Positions 50,933 through 59,417 of a DNA stretch of 64,000 nucleotides are shown in pieces. The stretch covers positions 1-64,000 of the forward strand of contig JAPUJT010000049.1 of assembly GCA_027296055.1 (NCBI GenBank). Direction: 5' to 3'. A program made the translations under genes and the position numbers. Numbering within the stretch: position 1 is the first letter of the stretch; every line of letters starts with the position of its first letter. Source of the DNA: Planctomycetota bacterium. GTDB taxonomy: Bacteria; Planctomycetota; JAPUJT01. Under the pieces are notes generated by a model. That model had not been told where the DNA came from, searched no databases, and saw nothing but the letters and a program-made list of their open reading frames with translations.

Positions 50933-52846
50933 ATGACGCGCAGAGCCCTGGTCCTGACGCTCGCCATTCTCATCAGCGGATGCAACAGCAGCAGCAGCAG
51001 CGGAGGCGGCAAGCAAGGGGCTCTGAGTCCCCCGGCCTCGGTGAGCGCGACGGCAGGAGTGGATGACGTCACGATCACGTTCTCCCCCGTCCCTGGCGCC
51101 GACTCCTACAACATTTACTGGGCCATCAATCCCGCCGTGACGAAGGCGACGGGTATGCAGATCGCCAGCGCCGTCTCGCCGGAGATCCATTCGAATCGGC
51201 CGCCGGGTACTTCCCACTATTATGTCGTCACGTCGGTCCGCAACTCGGTCGAGGGTGCGGAGTCGATCGAGGTCTTCGCCACTCCGACGGGAGTACCGGC
51301 GCCTGCCGGGCTCTCAGCCACGGGGGGCGATCAGCAGGTGACGCTGGACTGGCAGCTCGAACCGACGGCGACCTCCTATGTGATCTACTGGTCCACCTCC
51401 CCGGGCGTGACGCGCGTCAACGGTACACCCATCCCCGTCGCCGCCCCACCTTACGATCACCTCGGTCTCACGAACGGTGTCCTCTACTACTACGTCGTCA
51501 CCTCCGTCCAGGGGATCCAGGAAGGCCTCGAGTCGAACGAGGTCTTCGCCCTCGCCGCCCCTCCGCTGATGGGCATCCTGGACACGACCTTCAATGGGTT
51601 CGGCTGGGTGACGCACGACAACGCGGCGGGCGGAGGGGGCGCGGATCACGGCTGGGCGGTGACGACGGACAGTGTCGGGAGGATTCTCGTCTCGGGGAGC
51701 AGCATCAGCTCGACGGTCGATTTCGACATGATCGTCTGGCGGTACAACAGTGACGGGACTCTGGATACCACTTTTAACGGTCGCGGCTGGGTCAACCACC
51801 ACGGCGCGGCCGGAGGAGGCGGCTGGGAGGACGGATGGGGGATCACGGTCGATTCGTCCGGGAGGATCCTCGTCGGAGGGGACAGCGAGAATCTCATCGA
51901 CTACGACATGGTGATCTGGCGGCTCAACCAGGACGGTACGCTCGACACGACCTTCAACAGTCAGGGATGGGTGACACACCATAACGCGGCAGGCGGCGGG
52001 GGGGACGATTTCGGATATTCAATCCTCGAAGACGGTATCGGTCGGATCCTCGTGGCCGGATCGAGCCTCGGACCCAACGGGGACTACGACATGGTGGTCT
52101 GGCGATGGGATTCGACGGGCGTTATCGATCCAAGCTGGGGCTTCGGAGGGGTTGCGGTGCACGACAGCGCCGCAGGCGGAGGGTTCGACGACGAGGGATT
52201 CGATGTCATGCTGGACTCATCCAACCGAGTTCTCGTTAACGGTTACAGTTTCGGCCCCACGTCCGGGCCGGACATGGTGATATGGCGCTACGACGACACG
52301 GGCGCCCTCGACACCTCTTTCGGGACAGTCGGGTTCGTCTTCCATCATAGTGCTGCGGGCGGCTCCGGGGAGGACTACGGCGATGCTCTCGTCGAGGGCC
52401 CGGGGGGCCGTCTCATTCTCGCCGGCACCAGCCATGCATTTCCCGGCGACTGGGACATAGCGATTCTCGTCTACAATCCCGATGGCACGCTGGATCCTTC
52501 TTTTGGCAGCGGGGGGATCGTCACACACAACGGGGCTGCTGGTGGAGGCGTCACTGATGACATCGTGGGAGGGATCGCCCTCTTCTCGAACTCACAGATC
52601 ATCGTCACCGGCAGGAGCGAAAATGTACTCGGCGACAACGACATGGTCACCTGGGCCTACGACATGAATGGCCAGCTGGATCCCACCTTCGGGGTCGGCG
52701 GGCTACTCGTGCACGACAGCGCCGCAGGCGGCAGCGGATGGGATCAGGGCTCTGACGTGATCGTCGACGGCTCGGGACGCATCCTCGTGGCGGGCTCTTC
52801 CGTGAGTACCACATCCCAGGACATGGCCCTCTGGCGAATCCGCTAG
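50933..52846 (+). CDS. Lipoprotein with two FN3 domains and delta-60 repeats
   Basis: 637 residues, ATG after GGAGGAAG. Lipobox LISGC (Cys17) with a Ser-rich linker. Two FN3-like domains follow (ASVSATAGVDDVTITFSPVP and AGLSATGGDQQVTLDWQLEP). From about residue 215 to the end there are about eight units of LDTTFNGxGWV-T-H, NAAGGG and DYDMVIWR, the delta-60 pattern, probably one or two propellers. The lower strand of each unit ends in RILVxG. A role in binding or display is likely. Motif GGTGACTGTCCC lies upstream. Confidence 0.9.
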   Translation: MTRRALVLTLAILISGCNSSSSSGGGKQGALSPPASVSATAGVDDVTITFSPVPGADSYNIYWAINPAVTKATGMQIASAVSPEIHSNRPPGTSHYYVVTSVRNSVEGAESIEVFATPTGVPAPAGLSATGGDQQVTLDWQLEPTATSYVIYWSTSPGVTRVNGTPIPVAAPPYDHLGLTNGVLYYYVVTSVQGIQEGLESNEVFALAAPPLMGILDTTFNGFGWVTHDNAAGGGGADHGWAVTTDSVGRILVSGSSISSTVDFDMIVWRYNSDGTLDTTFNGRGWVNHHGAAGGGGWEDGWGITVDSSGRILVGGDSENLIDYDMVIWRLNQDGTLDTTFNSQGWVTHHNAAGGGGDDFGYSILEDGIGRILVAGSSLGPNGDYDMVVWRWDSTGVIDPSWGFGGVAVHDSAAGGGFDDEGFDVMLDSSNRVLVNGYSFGPTSGPDMVIWRYDDTGALDTSFGTVGFVFHHSAAGGSGEDYGDALVEGPGGRLILAGTSHAFPGDWDIAILVYNPDGTLDPSFGSGGIVTHNGAAGGGVTDDIVGGIALFSNSQIIVTGRSENVLGDNDMVTWAYDMNGQLDPTFGVGGLLVHDSAAGGSGWDQGSDVIVDGSGRILVAGSSVSTTSQDMALWRIR

Positions 52847-53817
52847 CGGTCCTCCGGCCTCGTTCCGGCGAGCTTCTCGAGTCGCTTGAGACGTTTCGGT
52901 TCCTCCCTGGCGAGGTGGGAATCTTTCGACAGGAGGTCATAGGCCTGCGAAAAGTTCCCCTTCGACTCCTCGGCCCGACCCAGGGCGAGTAGACACTCTC
53001 CGATCTCCTCGAAAACGAAGCCGTCGCTCCGCGCTCCCTTTGCCTCCATCTCGGCGAGCAGGTCCTGCTGGACGCGAAGGGCCTCATCGAATCGCTCGAG
53101 CGATCGCAGACCTCGTCCCACCATGTACTTCGCGATCAAGGTCCGTTTGCCCGGGTCTCTCTCTTCGTGCCAGGCGAGGGCCTTGCGCCAGAGGGCCAGG
53201 GCCTCCTCGTAGCGCCCGGAGTCGTGGTAAGTCCATCCGGTGTTGTTGTAGAGGGAGCCGAGCCACCGGAGCGCACGCGCATCTCTCGATTCCTCCGCGT
53301 AGGCGATCGCCCTCTCGTTCCAGAGGAGTGATTCGTCTCCCTGCTCGATGATCCCCATCATATGGGCAGCGTCGACGGCGTATCCGTGCTCTCCGCTCTC
53401 TCGTGCGAGGTCCCAGGCCTTCAGGAACAGGGGTCGAGCTCGATCCGACTTTTTCGAGGAGTTGAACGTACGCCCCTTCTCCAGGAGGGTGCGGATGCGG
53501 ATCAGCGGCGATGCACCGCCTAGCTTTCCCTCGACTCCATCGAGGATACGCAAGGATTCGGCGAAGTTCCCCTCCAGGCCGTAGGTACGAGCGATCTGGG
53601 TGAGAATCTCCAGGCGGTCACCGAGCGGCCCGTCGTCTCCGATCTCATGGAGCGCCTTCTCGAAGCGAGCTCGTGACTCGGCGGGATCGTCGAAGTCCCA
53701 GAGGTCATCAATGCTTGATGGGATGCTCGACGGCCTCTCGTCTTTCTCTTGTGTTATGGAGCACCCCAAGATGCAGAAGATACCCAGCAGACATGAACAG
53801 GCGTATCGGAGAATCAT
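52843..53817 (-). CDS. TPR-repeat lipoprotein
   Basis: 324 residues. The lipobox GIFCILGC points to a lipidated Cys near residue 19. The body is TPR units: ARFEKALHEIGDDGPLGDRL, EILTQIARTYGLEGNFAESL, LFLKAWDLARESGEHGYAVD, RYEEALALWRKALAWHEERD. No TPR-adjacent catalytic domain. Its stop overlaps the stop of the convergent delta-60 gene by four bases. It may act as a scaffold for envelope proteins. Confidence 0.87.
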   Translation of the reverse strand: MILRYACSCLLGIFCILGCSITQEKDERPSSIPSSIDDLWDFDDPAESRARFEKALHEIGDDGPLGDRLEILTQIARTYGLEGNFAESLRILDGVEGKLGGASPLIRIRTLLEKGRTFNSSKKSDRARPLFLKAWDLARESGEHGYAVDAAHMMGIIEQGDESLLWNERAIAYAEESRDARALRWLGSLYNNTGWTYHDSGRYEEALALWRKALAWHEERDPGKRTLIAKYMVGRGLRSLERFDEALRVQQDLLAEMEAKGARSDGFVFEEIGECLLALGRAEESKGNFSQAYDLLSKDSHLAREEPKRLKRLEKLAGTRPEDR

Positions 53818-53844
53818 CTAGATTCACCAGTGCTAGAGACCGGG

Positions 53845-54984
53845 TCAATCTCGTTCCAGGATCATCGCGCCGGCCATGGCGCCGGCGGCACAGATGCTAA
53901 CGAGCCCCAGCTTGGCGTCGCGACGCTTCATCTCATTGGCGAGCGTGGTGACGATTCGCCCGCCGGTCGCCGCCCAGGGATGCCCTATGGCAATCGAGCT
54001 GCCCGAGACGTTCACCCGGCTCCAGTCGACCGCCTCTGTCGGCTCCCCCTTCCAGCCCTTCTCCCACGCCATCGCGTTGGCCAGGACCTGAGCACCGAAC
54101 GCCTCGTGGATCTCGATCAGATCCATATCCGCCAGCCGGAGTCCCGCCCGGGCCAGGACTCTCGGGACGACGATGCCAGGCGCCATCAGCAACCCGTCGG
54201 CAATGTCGATCGCCCCGTACTCCGTTGTCCGGATGTAGGCCAGGGGCTCGCGCCCCTCTGCTCGGGCTCGATCTTCGCTCATCAACAGGACTGCCGAGGC
54301 GCCGTCGGTGACCGGCGAGGCGGTCCCCGCCGTGATCGTGCCTTCCGGATCGAAAGCAGGTTTGAGGGTGGCCAGCTTCTCCAGCGAGGTGTCGGGGCGC
54401 GGGCCCGAGTCCTGGGTGACTCCCGCGACCGGGACGATTTCGTGCGCCACACGATCGCGGGCATCCACCGCGTTGCGATGACTGGCCAGGGCGATCTCGT
54501 CCTGGCGCTCCCTGGAGACATCCCAAGCTTTTCGCGTGATCTCGGCGTGCTCACCCATCGAGAGTCCGGTCGACGGTTCTCGAAACGAATCGGGATCGGC
54601 CCCGCTCAGGGATTCGACGCCGCCGGCAAGGCCCACCTCGATCCGGCCGGCCGTGATCGCTTCCTCGATCGTCGTGACGGTGCGAAGCCCCGTGATGCAG
54701 TAAGAGGATACGGTCTGGGCTTCGATCTCGGGTGGGAGCTTGTTCGCGAAGACGATCTCTCGCGCTAGATTCGGTCGGCCCCGCTCGCCGAAGGTCACTC
54801 CGAAGGCGAGCGCCTGGATCATCTCGGGATCGACGTGGTGCCTGTCGATCAGACCCCGCACCGCGGCCCCGGCCATCTCGAGCGGCCTCAGGTCCTTGAA
54901 GGCCTTTCCTGATTTCACGAAGGGCGTGCGAGCGCCGGCAACGATCGCGGCTCTAGGCCCTCGAGATCGATTCTTGTCCGGCAT
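53845..54984 (-). CDS. Thiolase (acetyl-CoA C-acyltransferase), FadI-like
   Basis: 379 residues; ATG after AGGAG. The nucleophile is Cys96 in VSSYCITGLRTV. The other catalytic parts are the HEAFGAQVL loop (usually NEAFA), His335 in GHPWAATGGR, and Cys365 in ICAAGAMAGAM, close to the CAAGG type of fatty-acid-oxidation thiolases (FadI) rather than the CIGGG type. The enzyme should cleave 3-ketoacyl-CoA or condense acyl-CoA. It lies 11 bases downstream of the thioredoxin gene, with its ribosome site at that gene's stop, so the two are one operon; the functional link is not obvious. Confidence 0.93.
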   Translation of the reverse strand: MPDKNRSRGPRAAIVAGARTPFVKSGKAFKDLRPLEMAGAAVRGLIDRHHVDPEMIQALAFGVTFGERGRPNLAREIVFANKLPPEIEAQTVSSYCITGLRTVTTIEEAITAGRIEVGLAGGVESLSGADPDSFREPSTGLSMGEHAEITRKAWDVSRERQDEIALASHRNAVDARDRVAHEIVPVAGVTQDSGPRPDTSLEKLATLKPAFDPEGTITAGTASPVTDGASAVLLMSEDRARAEGREPLAYIRTTEYGAIDIADGLLMAPGIVVPRVLARAGLRLADMDLIEIHEAFGAQVLANAMAWEKGWKGEPTEAVDWSRVNVSGSSIAIGHPWAATGGRIVTTLANEMKRRDAKLGLVSICAAGAMAGAMILERD

Positions 54985-54995
54985 TCCCGAGGCTC

Positions 54996-55349
54996 CTAGG
55001 AAACCGTCTTGTCGCTGGCGAGCAGTCCATCCAGCTTGACGGAGAGGTCCTCCTTCTGCACCGCCCCGATCACGCTATCGACCACTTTCCCGTCCTGGAA
55101 AAACAGGAGCGCTGGAATCGACCGGATCTGGTATTTCTCGGCCAGAGCGGAGTTTTCATCTACGTTGACGCGGGCGACTGTCGCCTTACCCGCGTAGTCC
55201 GCCGCGAGCTCTTCGAGGACAGGCTCTATCATGTGACAGGGCCCACACCAGTCTGCCCAGAAATCCACGAGGACGGGAGTGCGCGATTCGAGGACCTCGC
55301 TTTCGAACGTATCGGAGTTCACGACTATCGACTGTTCCTTGGACGGCAT
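54996..55349 (-). CDS. trxA: Thioredoxin
   Basis: 117 residues; the ATG at 55349 follows AAAGGAG. It has the classic redox site VDFWADWCGPCHMIEPVL, the cis-proline in RSIPALLFF and the canonical Asp in VLVDFWA. It should reduce cytoplasmic disulfides. It is the first gene of a two-gene operon with the thiolase. The HM after the CGPC motif, in place of the common KM/KA, is a minor variation. Confidence 0.95.
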   Translation of the reverse strand: MPSKEQSIVVNSDTFESEVLESRTPVLVDFWADWCGPCHMIEPVLEELAADYAGKATVARVNVDENSALAEKYQIRSIPALLFFQDGKVVDSVIGAVQKEDLSVKLDGLLASDKTVS

Positions 55350-55521
55350 ATCGGGTTGCTCCTTTCTTGGTCCAGTCTTATCCAACTTCACGACCTTACT
55401 GGGAGCAAAAGGCGATCCAACTCCCTGAAAGGGGTCCTGGCGTCCCTGGCCTGCCAGATGAGCGCGAGATTGCGTTGGGTCCCGCCATTTTCCGGGGTCG
55501 GGGAAAGGCTAGACCTGGACC

Positions 55522-57108
55522 TCAGTCGCGCCAGCGAATGTGGTTGGGCATCCGGACGGTGAAGAGGAGTTTGATCCGTTTGTTCTCGGCCTTGTCGAGG
55601 TCCATCGTCCAGGTGACACGACCCTGGTCATCCACCTCGAACCCGCTGGTGGAATTGGGGCGGTCGATCTCGATCTCGACATGCTTGATCTCGGAGACCG
55701 GCACCCGCAGGACGAGCCGGATCCGACGGCGGTGATCCGTCTGGTTGCTCAGATGGACGCGAGTCGTACAGCTGTGCACCCTCTGCTTGCGCAGCCCTTC
55801 CTTCCTGTGCTGTCGTGTGACCTCACCACGCACGTTGATCCCATCCTCCGAGCCCCAGGAGAGGGCGAAGGCCTCCTGGGGGGCGACGTAACCGATGCGT
55901 GAGCGGCCGGTGAAACCCCCTCCACGGATCAGCGTCACCGGTCCGGCAAGGAGGGGCAGGGCCGATGGGTTGGTCTGCATCGAACGGAGGAAGACGAACG
56001 GGGCTTGATCCGGGACGCAGGCATACTCCGGATCCGTGTCCGCCTCCCAGGCCTCGAACTCGATCCGATGGGGTCGACCGTCGGAGGGGACGTCGACGCG
56101 GCGCGACGCGGTGTAACTACGCACCTCGCCGCCGTCATCCAGCCCCGGAGGGGTGTCGATCGACGCTGCCGCGGTCGCGCTTCGCGTGTCGGCGATCTCC
56201 ACATCCCGGCTGACTACATCGATCGTCTTCTTCTCCTCCTCGGTCTTCGTCCGTTTCTCGAGCACTTCATCTCTCAGGACCGGAGGCGTCGCCCCCAGGG
56301 TAGGCCGGGCCGTCGAAAAGGTCAGCTCGACCCCTTCCCAGTCCTCCCCGGTCCTCTGCCAGACACACCCGGTAGACTGCCACCTGACAACAGGCTTGTC
56401 TCCTTCGCCCAGCTCCGCCGTGTACTGGGGCCGCCAGAGGGCGCAGGGCACCTGGTAGTCCCAGATCAAGGTGTATTCGCCGTCCTCGGGCACCGCAATC
56501 TTCGTCACGATGGAGGCCCGGTACTCCGTCGCCGGTTGAAGCACACCCAGTCGCTCCTCCTCCAGCCTCCTGATCTCGAGCGCCCTGTTGTCCTGCGCCC
56601 ATCCGGAATCGAGCAGTTCCGTCTCTACCGATTCGCGTCGCGACCATAGCTGATCCAGATCGCTCTTCCATCTCGACTCGAAGCGGCCGACTCCGAGCAG
56701 GTCCCCGACGTTTGACTTGAGGACATCGTTCGCATGGCCGACCATCTCTCGCTCGCGGAAGATCGCCCAGGCGCGGTCGTTCTCGGCTCTGAACTCCTCC
56801 ACCTTGGCCTCGATCGCCGCGGTGATCTCCTTTTCCTTTTCCGGCCTCTCCGCGCGAACGACATAACTACGACGTACCTGCTGGTCCCGGAAGCTCCCCG
56901 CCGATTTTTCGGCGAACCGGATCCGAACGGAGCGGTCGACGATGAGTGGGGTGACGTCTCGGACCAGGAGGGTATGTTCTCCGGATTTCAGGATCACCTT
57001 GCCCCGTCGCGTGATCTGAGCACGGTCCTCCAGCACGAGGACGGCGTCCAGCGGAGCGGCGACCTCCATGCCCATCAGTTCGGTCTGGCTCCCGACCGCG
57101 TCAGTCAC
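55522..57108 (-). CDS. DUF4139-domain protein (mucoidy-inhibitor-A-like), second of a pair
   Basis: 528 residues from a GTG at 57108, which overlaps the stop of the upstream paralog by eight bases; the ribosome site GAGGGGGG lies within that gene. It carries the DUF4140/DUF4139 pattern: VLVLEDRAQITRRGKV near the N-terminus, then the helical hairpin, then YTLIWDYQVPCALWRPQYTA and DWEGVELTFSTARPTLGA, and the C-terminal DLDKAENKRIKLLFTVRMP. The family (MuiA-like) is of unknown function and widely distributed in bacteria and eukaryotes. The inserted segment between domains is shorter than in the partner. Confidence 0.88.
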   Translation of the reverse strand: MTDAVGSQTELMGMEVAAPLDAVLVLEDRAQITRRGKVILKSGEHTLLVRDVTPLIVDRSVRIRFAEKSAGSFRDQQVRRSYVVRAERPEKEKEITAAIEAKVEEFRAENDRAWAIFREREMVGHANDVLKSNVGDLLGVGRFESRWKSDLDQLWSRRESVETELLDSGWAQDNRALEIRRLEEERLGVLQPATEYRASIVTKIAVPEDGEYTLIWDYQVPCALWRPQYTAELGEGDKPVVRWQSTGCVWQRTGEDWEGVELTFSTARPTLGATPPVLRDEVLEKRTKTEEEKKTIDVVSRDVEIADTRSATAAASIDTPPGLDDGGEVRSYTASRRVDVPSDGRPHRIEFEAWEADTDPEYACVPDQAPFVFLRSMQTNPSALPLLAGPVTLIRGGGFTGRSRIGYVAPQEAFALSWGSEDGINVRGEVTRQHRKEGLRKQRVHSCTTRVHLSNQTDHRRRIRLVLRVPVSEIKHVEIEIDRPNSTSGFEVDDQGRVTWTMDLDKAENKRIKLLFTVRMPNHIRWRD

Positions 57109-59293
57109 GGCGATTACCCCCCTCGAGGACGGTCTTGGTCGGAATCGTGATCCGGTATTCCAGGGTGCAGGTCTTCGCCTCTTGCGGGCCGAGGTCCAGG
57201 GCGAACCGATACCCTCCCTGCAGCATCGGACCCCGGCCCCCCTGGTCATACTTCTCGGCCCTCGGCTCGGTGCGGAGGACCTTGATCGTGATCTCCTCGT
57301 CGTCGGAGGTGGGCACCCGCTCGAAGACCTCCACTCGAGTGGGTCGAGCGAGCTTCGAACGCACCTCGATCTCGATCTTGTGGGTCAGATCGGTGGAACC
57401 TCCCATCAGCCCGCTCGTCGTTTCGTCGTAGAATGTGTTACGCGCCACGGCGATGGAGGGCTCCACTCCCAAGCTGATCTCGATCGGCTCGCCGGGCGCC
57501 GTGGTCACGAGGGGCGCGTTGACGATGAACTCTCCTCCGCGGTAGATGCGCGCGGGTCCGGCGAGGAGGGGCACCCCCAGAGGATTCTCGAAGGTGATCA
57601 TCTCGTAGACGTTGGACTCGATGCCGGGCCAGCAGCGATAGGTGCGGCGGATCGGGGACTCTTTCCACATCAGGGCGACGCCGTGCACGGAGCCATCGGC
57701 GGGAACCGTGACGGGGTGCTCCGCGTCGTACCGGACGGCGAAATGGCCGGCCAGTTTCGCCACGGGGACCGTGTGCCTGGGCAGCTTCAGATTGCCGACG
57801 TCCAGTCCTGGACCGCTGGCCGCCGCCACGAGCCCTCGAAGAACTCTTCGGTCCGCCCCCAGGGTTTCGGCGATCTGATCCTGCGCTCCTGCCGCGCGCA
57901 ATTCCCCTCGAGCCGTTCTGTCGTCCGGCCCCGCCATCCTGAGGGAGTGATAGGCCAACGCATCCTCCCCTGCAGTAATTCCCTCCGTGATCGCCTCCCC
58001 TGGAGGGGGTGGCTCCGCTGCGGCCGCGGGCCTCGGCGCCGCCGCTCCTGCAGTCGACAGGGCCATCGCCATCACCATCGGGGGGCCGGCCTTCGCTCCC
58101 CCAAGGCCCCCGGCCGTTCCCACCGGCGACGGCGGCTGCTCATCGAGAGCGAGGTCATCCAGCGCTAGAGCGACCTCCTCTTCTGCCCCGAAGACTTCCT
58201 CGGCCAGGTCCTCCCCACCTGAGGCCCCGGAACTCCTGGAGCGCAGCGTCGTGATCTCGGAGCGGGCCTCGGCGCGCCGCTTCCTTCTCCGGGTGGGCGA
58301 TTCGGCCTGGACGGGCGGCATCTCCGGGAGCTGAGCCGCCGGAGGGACCTCCGGTGGCGCCCCGGTTCGAACACCCGCGTCATAGCCGTCGAACAGCTCC
58401 TTCGTGGTGCCTGGAAGATCGCGCCACCCCGTCGGCCTGGGCGGCTGAGCCTTCCCTATGCGCCAGGAATCCACCTCGGGGAGCGCCGTCGATCTTCGCA
58501 GGTCCGCCGTGGAGAGCTGGAGCTTCACCCCTTCCCAGTCGTCTCCGGTGAGCTGCGCGATGAGGGCCGAGACGCCCAGCTCCGCGCGTTCACCATCCTC
58601 GTCCACGCGAAGCTCGTACTGCGGAAACCAGCAGGCGTCGGGCAGCAAGTAGGAGAGCTCCAGCTCCGTGTCCGCCGCTTCCCCCTCGATGAGGAGCCGC
58701 ACTCTCTTGTGATGGACAAGCAGCTTCTCGGCGGCGGGGCGGCCTTCTTGCTCGAGCCGATGCTCAGCTCTGGCGATACTGTCGGTCAGATCTCGCATCT
58801 GCTTCTCGAGAGGTCTGAGACGATTCCTGGAGGCGATCACCTCATCGCGCACGAACGCCGCCATCTTCAGCCACGGTCCCACATCCCGTTCCTCGTCGAA
58901 GGCGATGCTCTCCGGGAGGTCCCTCTCCCGCTGGAGGGTCGGTGTAATGGTTGCGACGTACGCGATGCGGTCACGCTCCCTCTCCCTCGACACGACGAGG
59001 GCCAGATGCTCTCGCCGCAGCTCTCGAAGGGACTCCTCTGCCTCGGTACGGACGGGGCCCTTGCGCTCGGACAGGTCCAGCTCGACGTGGAGGTCCGCGA
59101 TCCGCGCACTCCTCCCGTTCAGGAGGCGGACCTGCAAGGAGTTGTCGTCGAGCTTGAGCGGCAGTCCCCCCAGGATGAGGGACGTCGCCCCGAGCGTCGA
59201 TGCCGTCTCGATCTTCGCCTTGCGGGTTACCAGGGCCCTCGACCGGTACAGTGCGACGTGCGTGATCGAAGATGAGATGATGGGTGCGTCCAT
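57101..59293 (-). CDS. DUF4139-domain protein (mucoidy-inhibitor-A-like), first of a pair
   Basis: 730 residues. The DUF4140 part is THVALYRSRALVTRKAKIE and LILGGLPLKLDDNSLQV. A helical region follows, then ELELSYLLPDACWFPQYELR and DDWEGVKLQLSTADLRRST. A long Pro/Ala/Glu-rich insertion (about 300-470) separates this from the C-terminal DUF4139 part, which ends RFALDLGPQEAKTCTLEYRI. The insert is low-complexity (GAAAPRPAAAAEPPPP) and probably disordered. No signal peptide is visible, so both partners may be cytoplasmic. Translation of the next gene starts inside its last codons. Confidence 0.9.
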   Translation of the reverse strand: MDAPIISSSITHVALYRSRALVTRKAKIETASTLGATSLILGGLPLKLDDNSLQVRLLNGRSARIADLHVELDLSERKGPVRTEAEESLRELRREHLALVVSRERERDRIAYVATITPTLQRERDLPESIAFDEERDVGPWLKMAAFVRDEVIASRNRLRPLEKQMRDLTDSIARAEHRLEQEGRPAAEKLLVHHKRVRLLIEGEAADTELELSYLLPDACWFPQYELRVDEDGERAELGVSALIAQLTGDDWEGVKLQLSTADLRRSTALPEVDSWRIGKAQPPRPTGWRDLPGTTKELFDGYDAGVRTGAPPEVPPAAQLPEMPPVQAESPTRRRKRRAEARSEITTLRSRSSGASGGEDLAEEVFGAEEEVALALDDLALDEQPPSPVGTAGGLGGAKAGPPMVMAMALSTAGAAAPRPAAAAEPPPPGEAITEGITAGEDALAYHSLRMAGPDDRTARGELRAAGAQDQIAETLGADRRVLRGLVAAASGPGLDVGNLKLPRHTVPVAKLAGHFAVRYDAEHPVTVPADGSVHGVALMWKESPIRRTYRCWPGIESNVYEMITFENPLGVPLLAGPARIYRGGEFIVNAPLVTTAPGEPIEISLGVEPSIAVARNTFYDETTSGLMGGSTDLTHKIEIEVRSKLARPTRVEVFERVPTSDDEEITIKVLRTEPRAEKYDQGGRGPMLQGGYRFALDLGPQEAKTCTLEYRITIPTKTVLEGGNRRD

Positions 59294-59417
59294 CGCGATG
59301 GGCTCCGCTGGCGCTAGGGGCTCCGTTGGGTTCGGTACCGTGGAACGAGATTATCTAAGGGAGTATCGGCTTTGATGCAAGAGAAATCCGAGTGCGAGCC
59401 ATCGTATAATCACTCGG

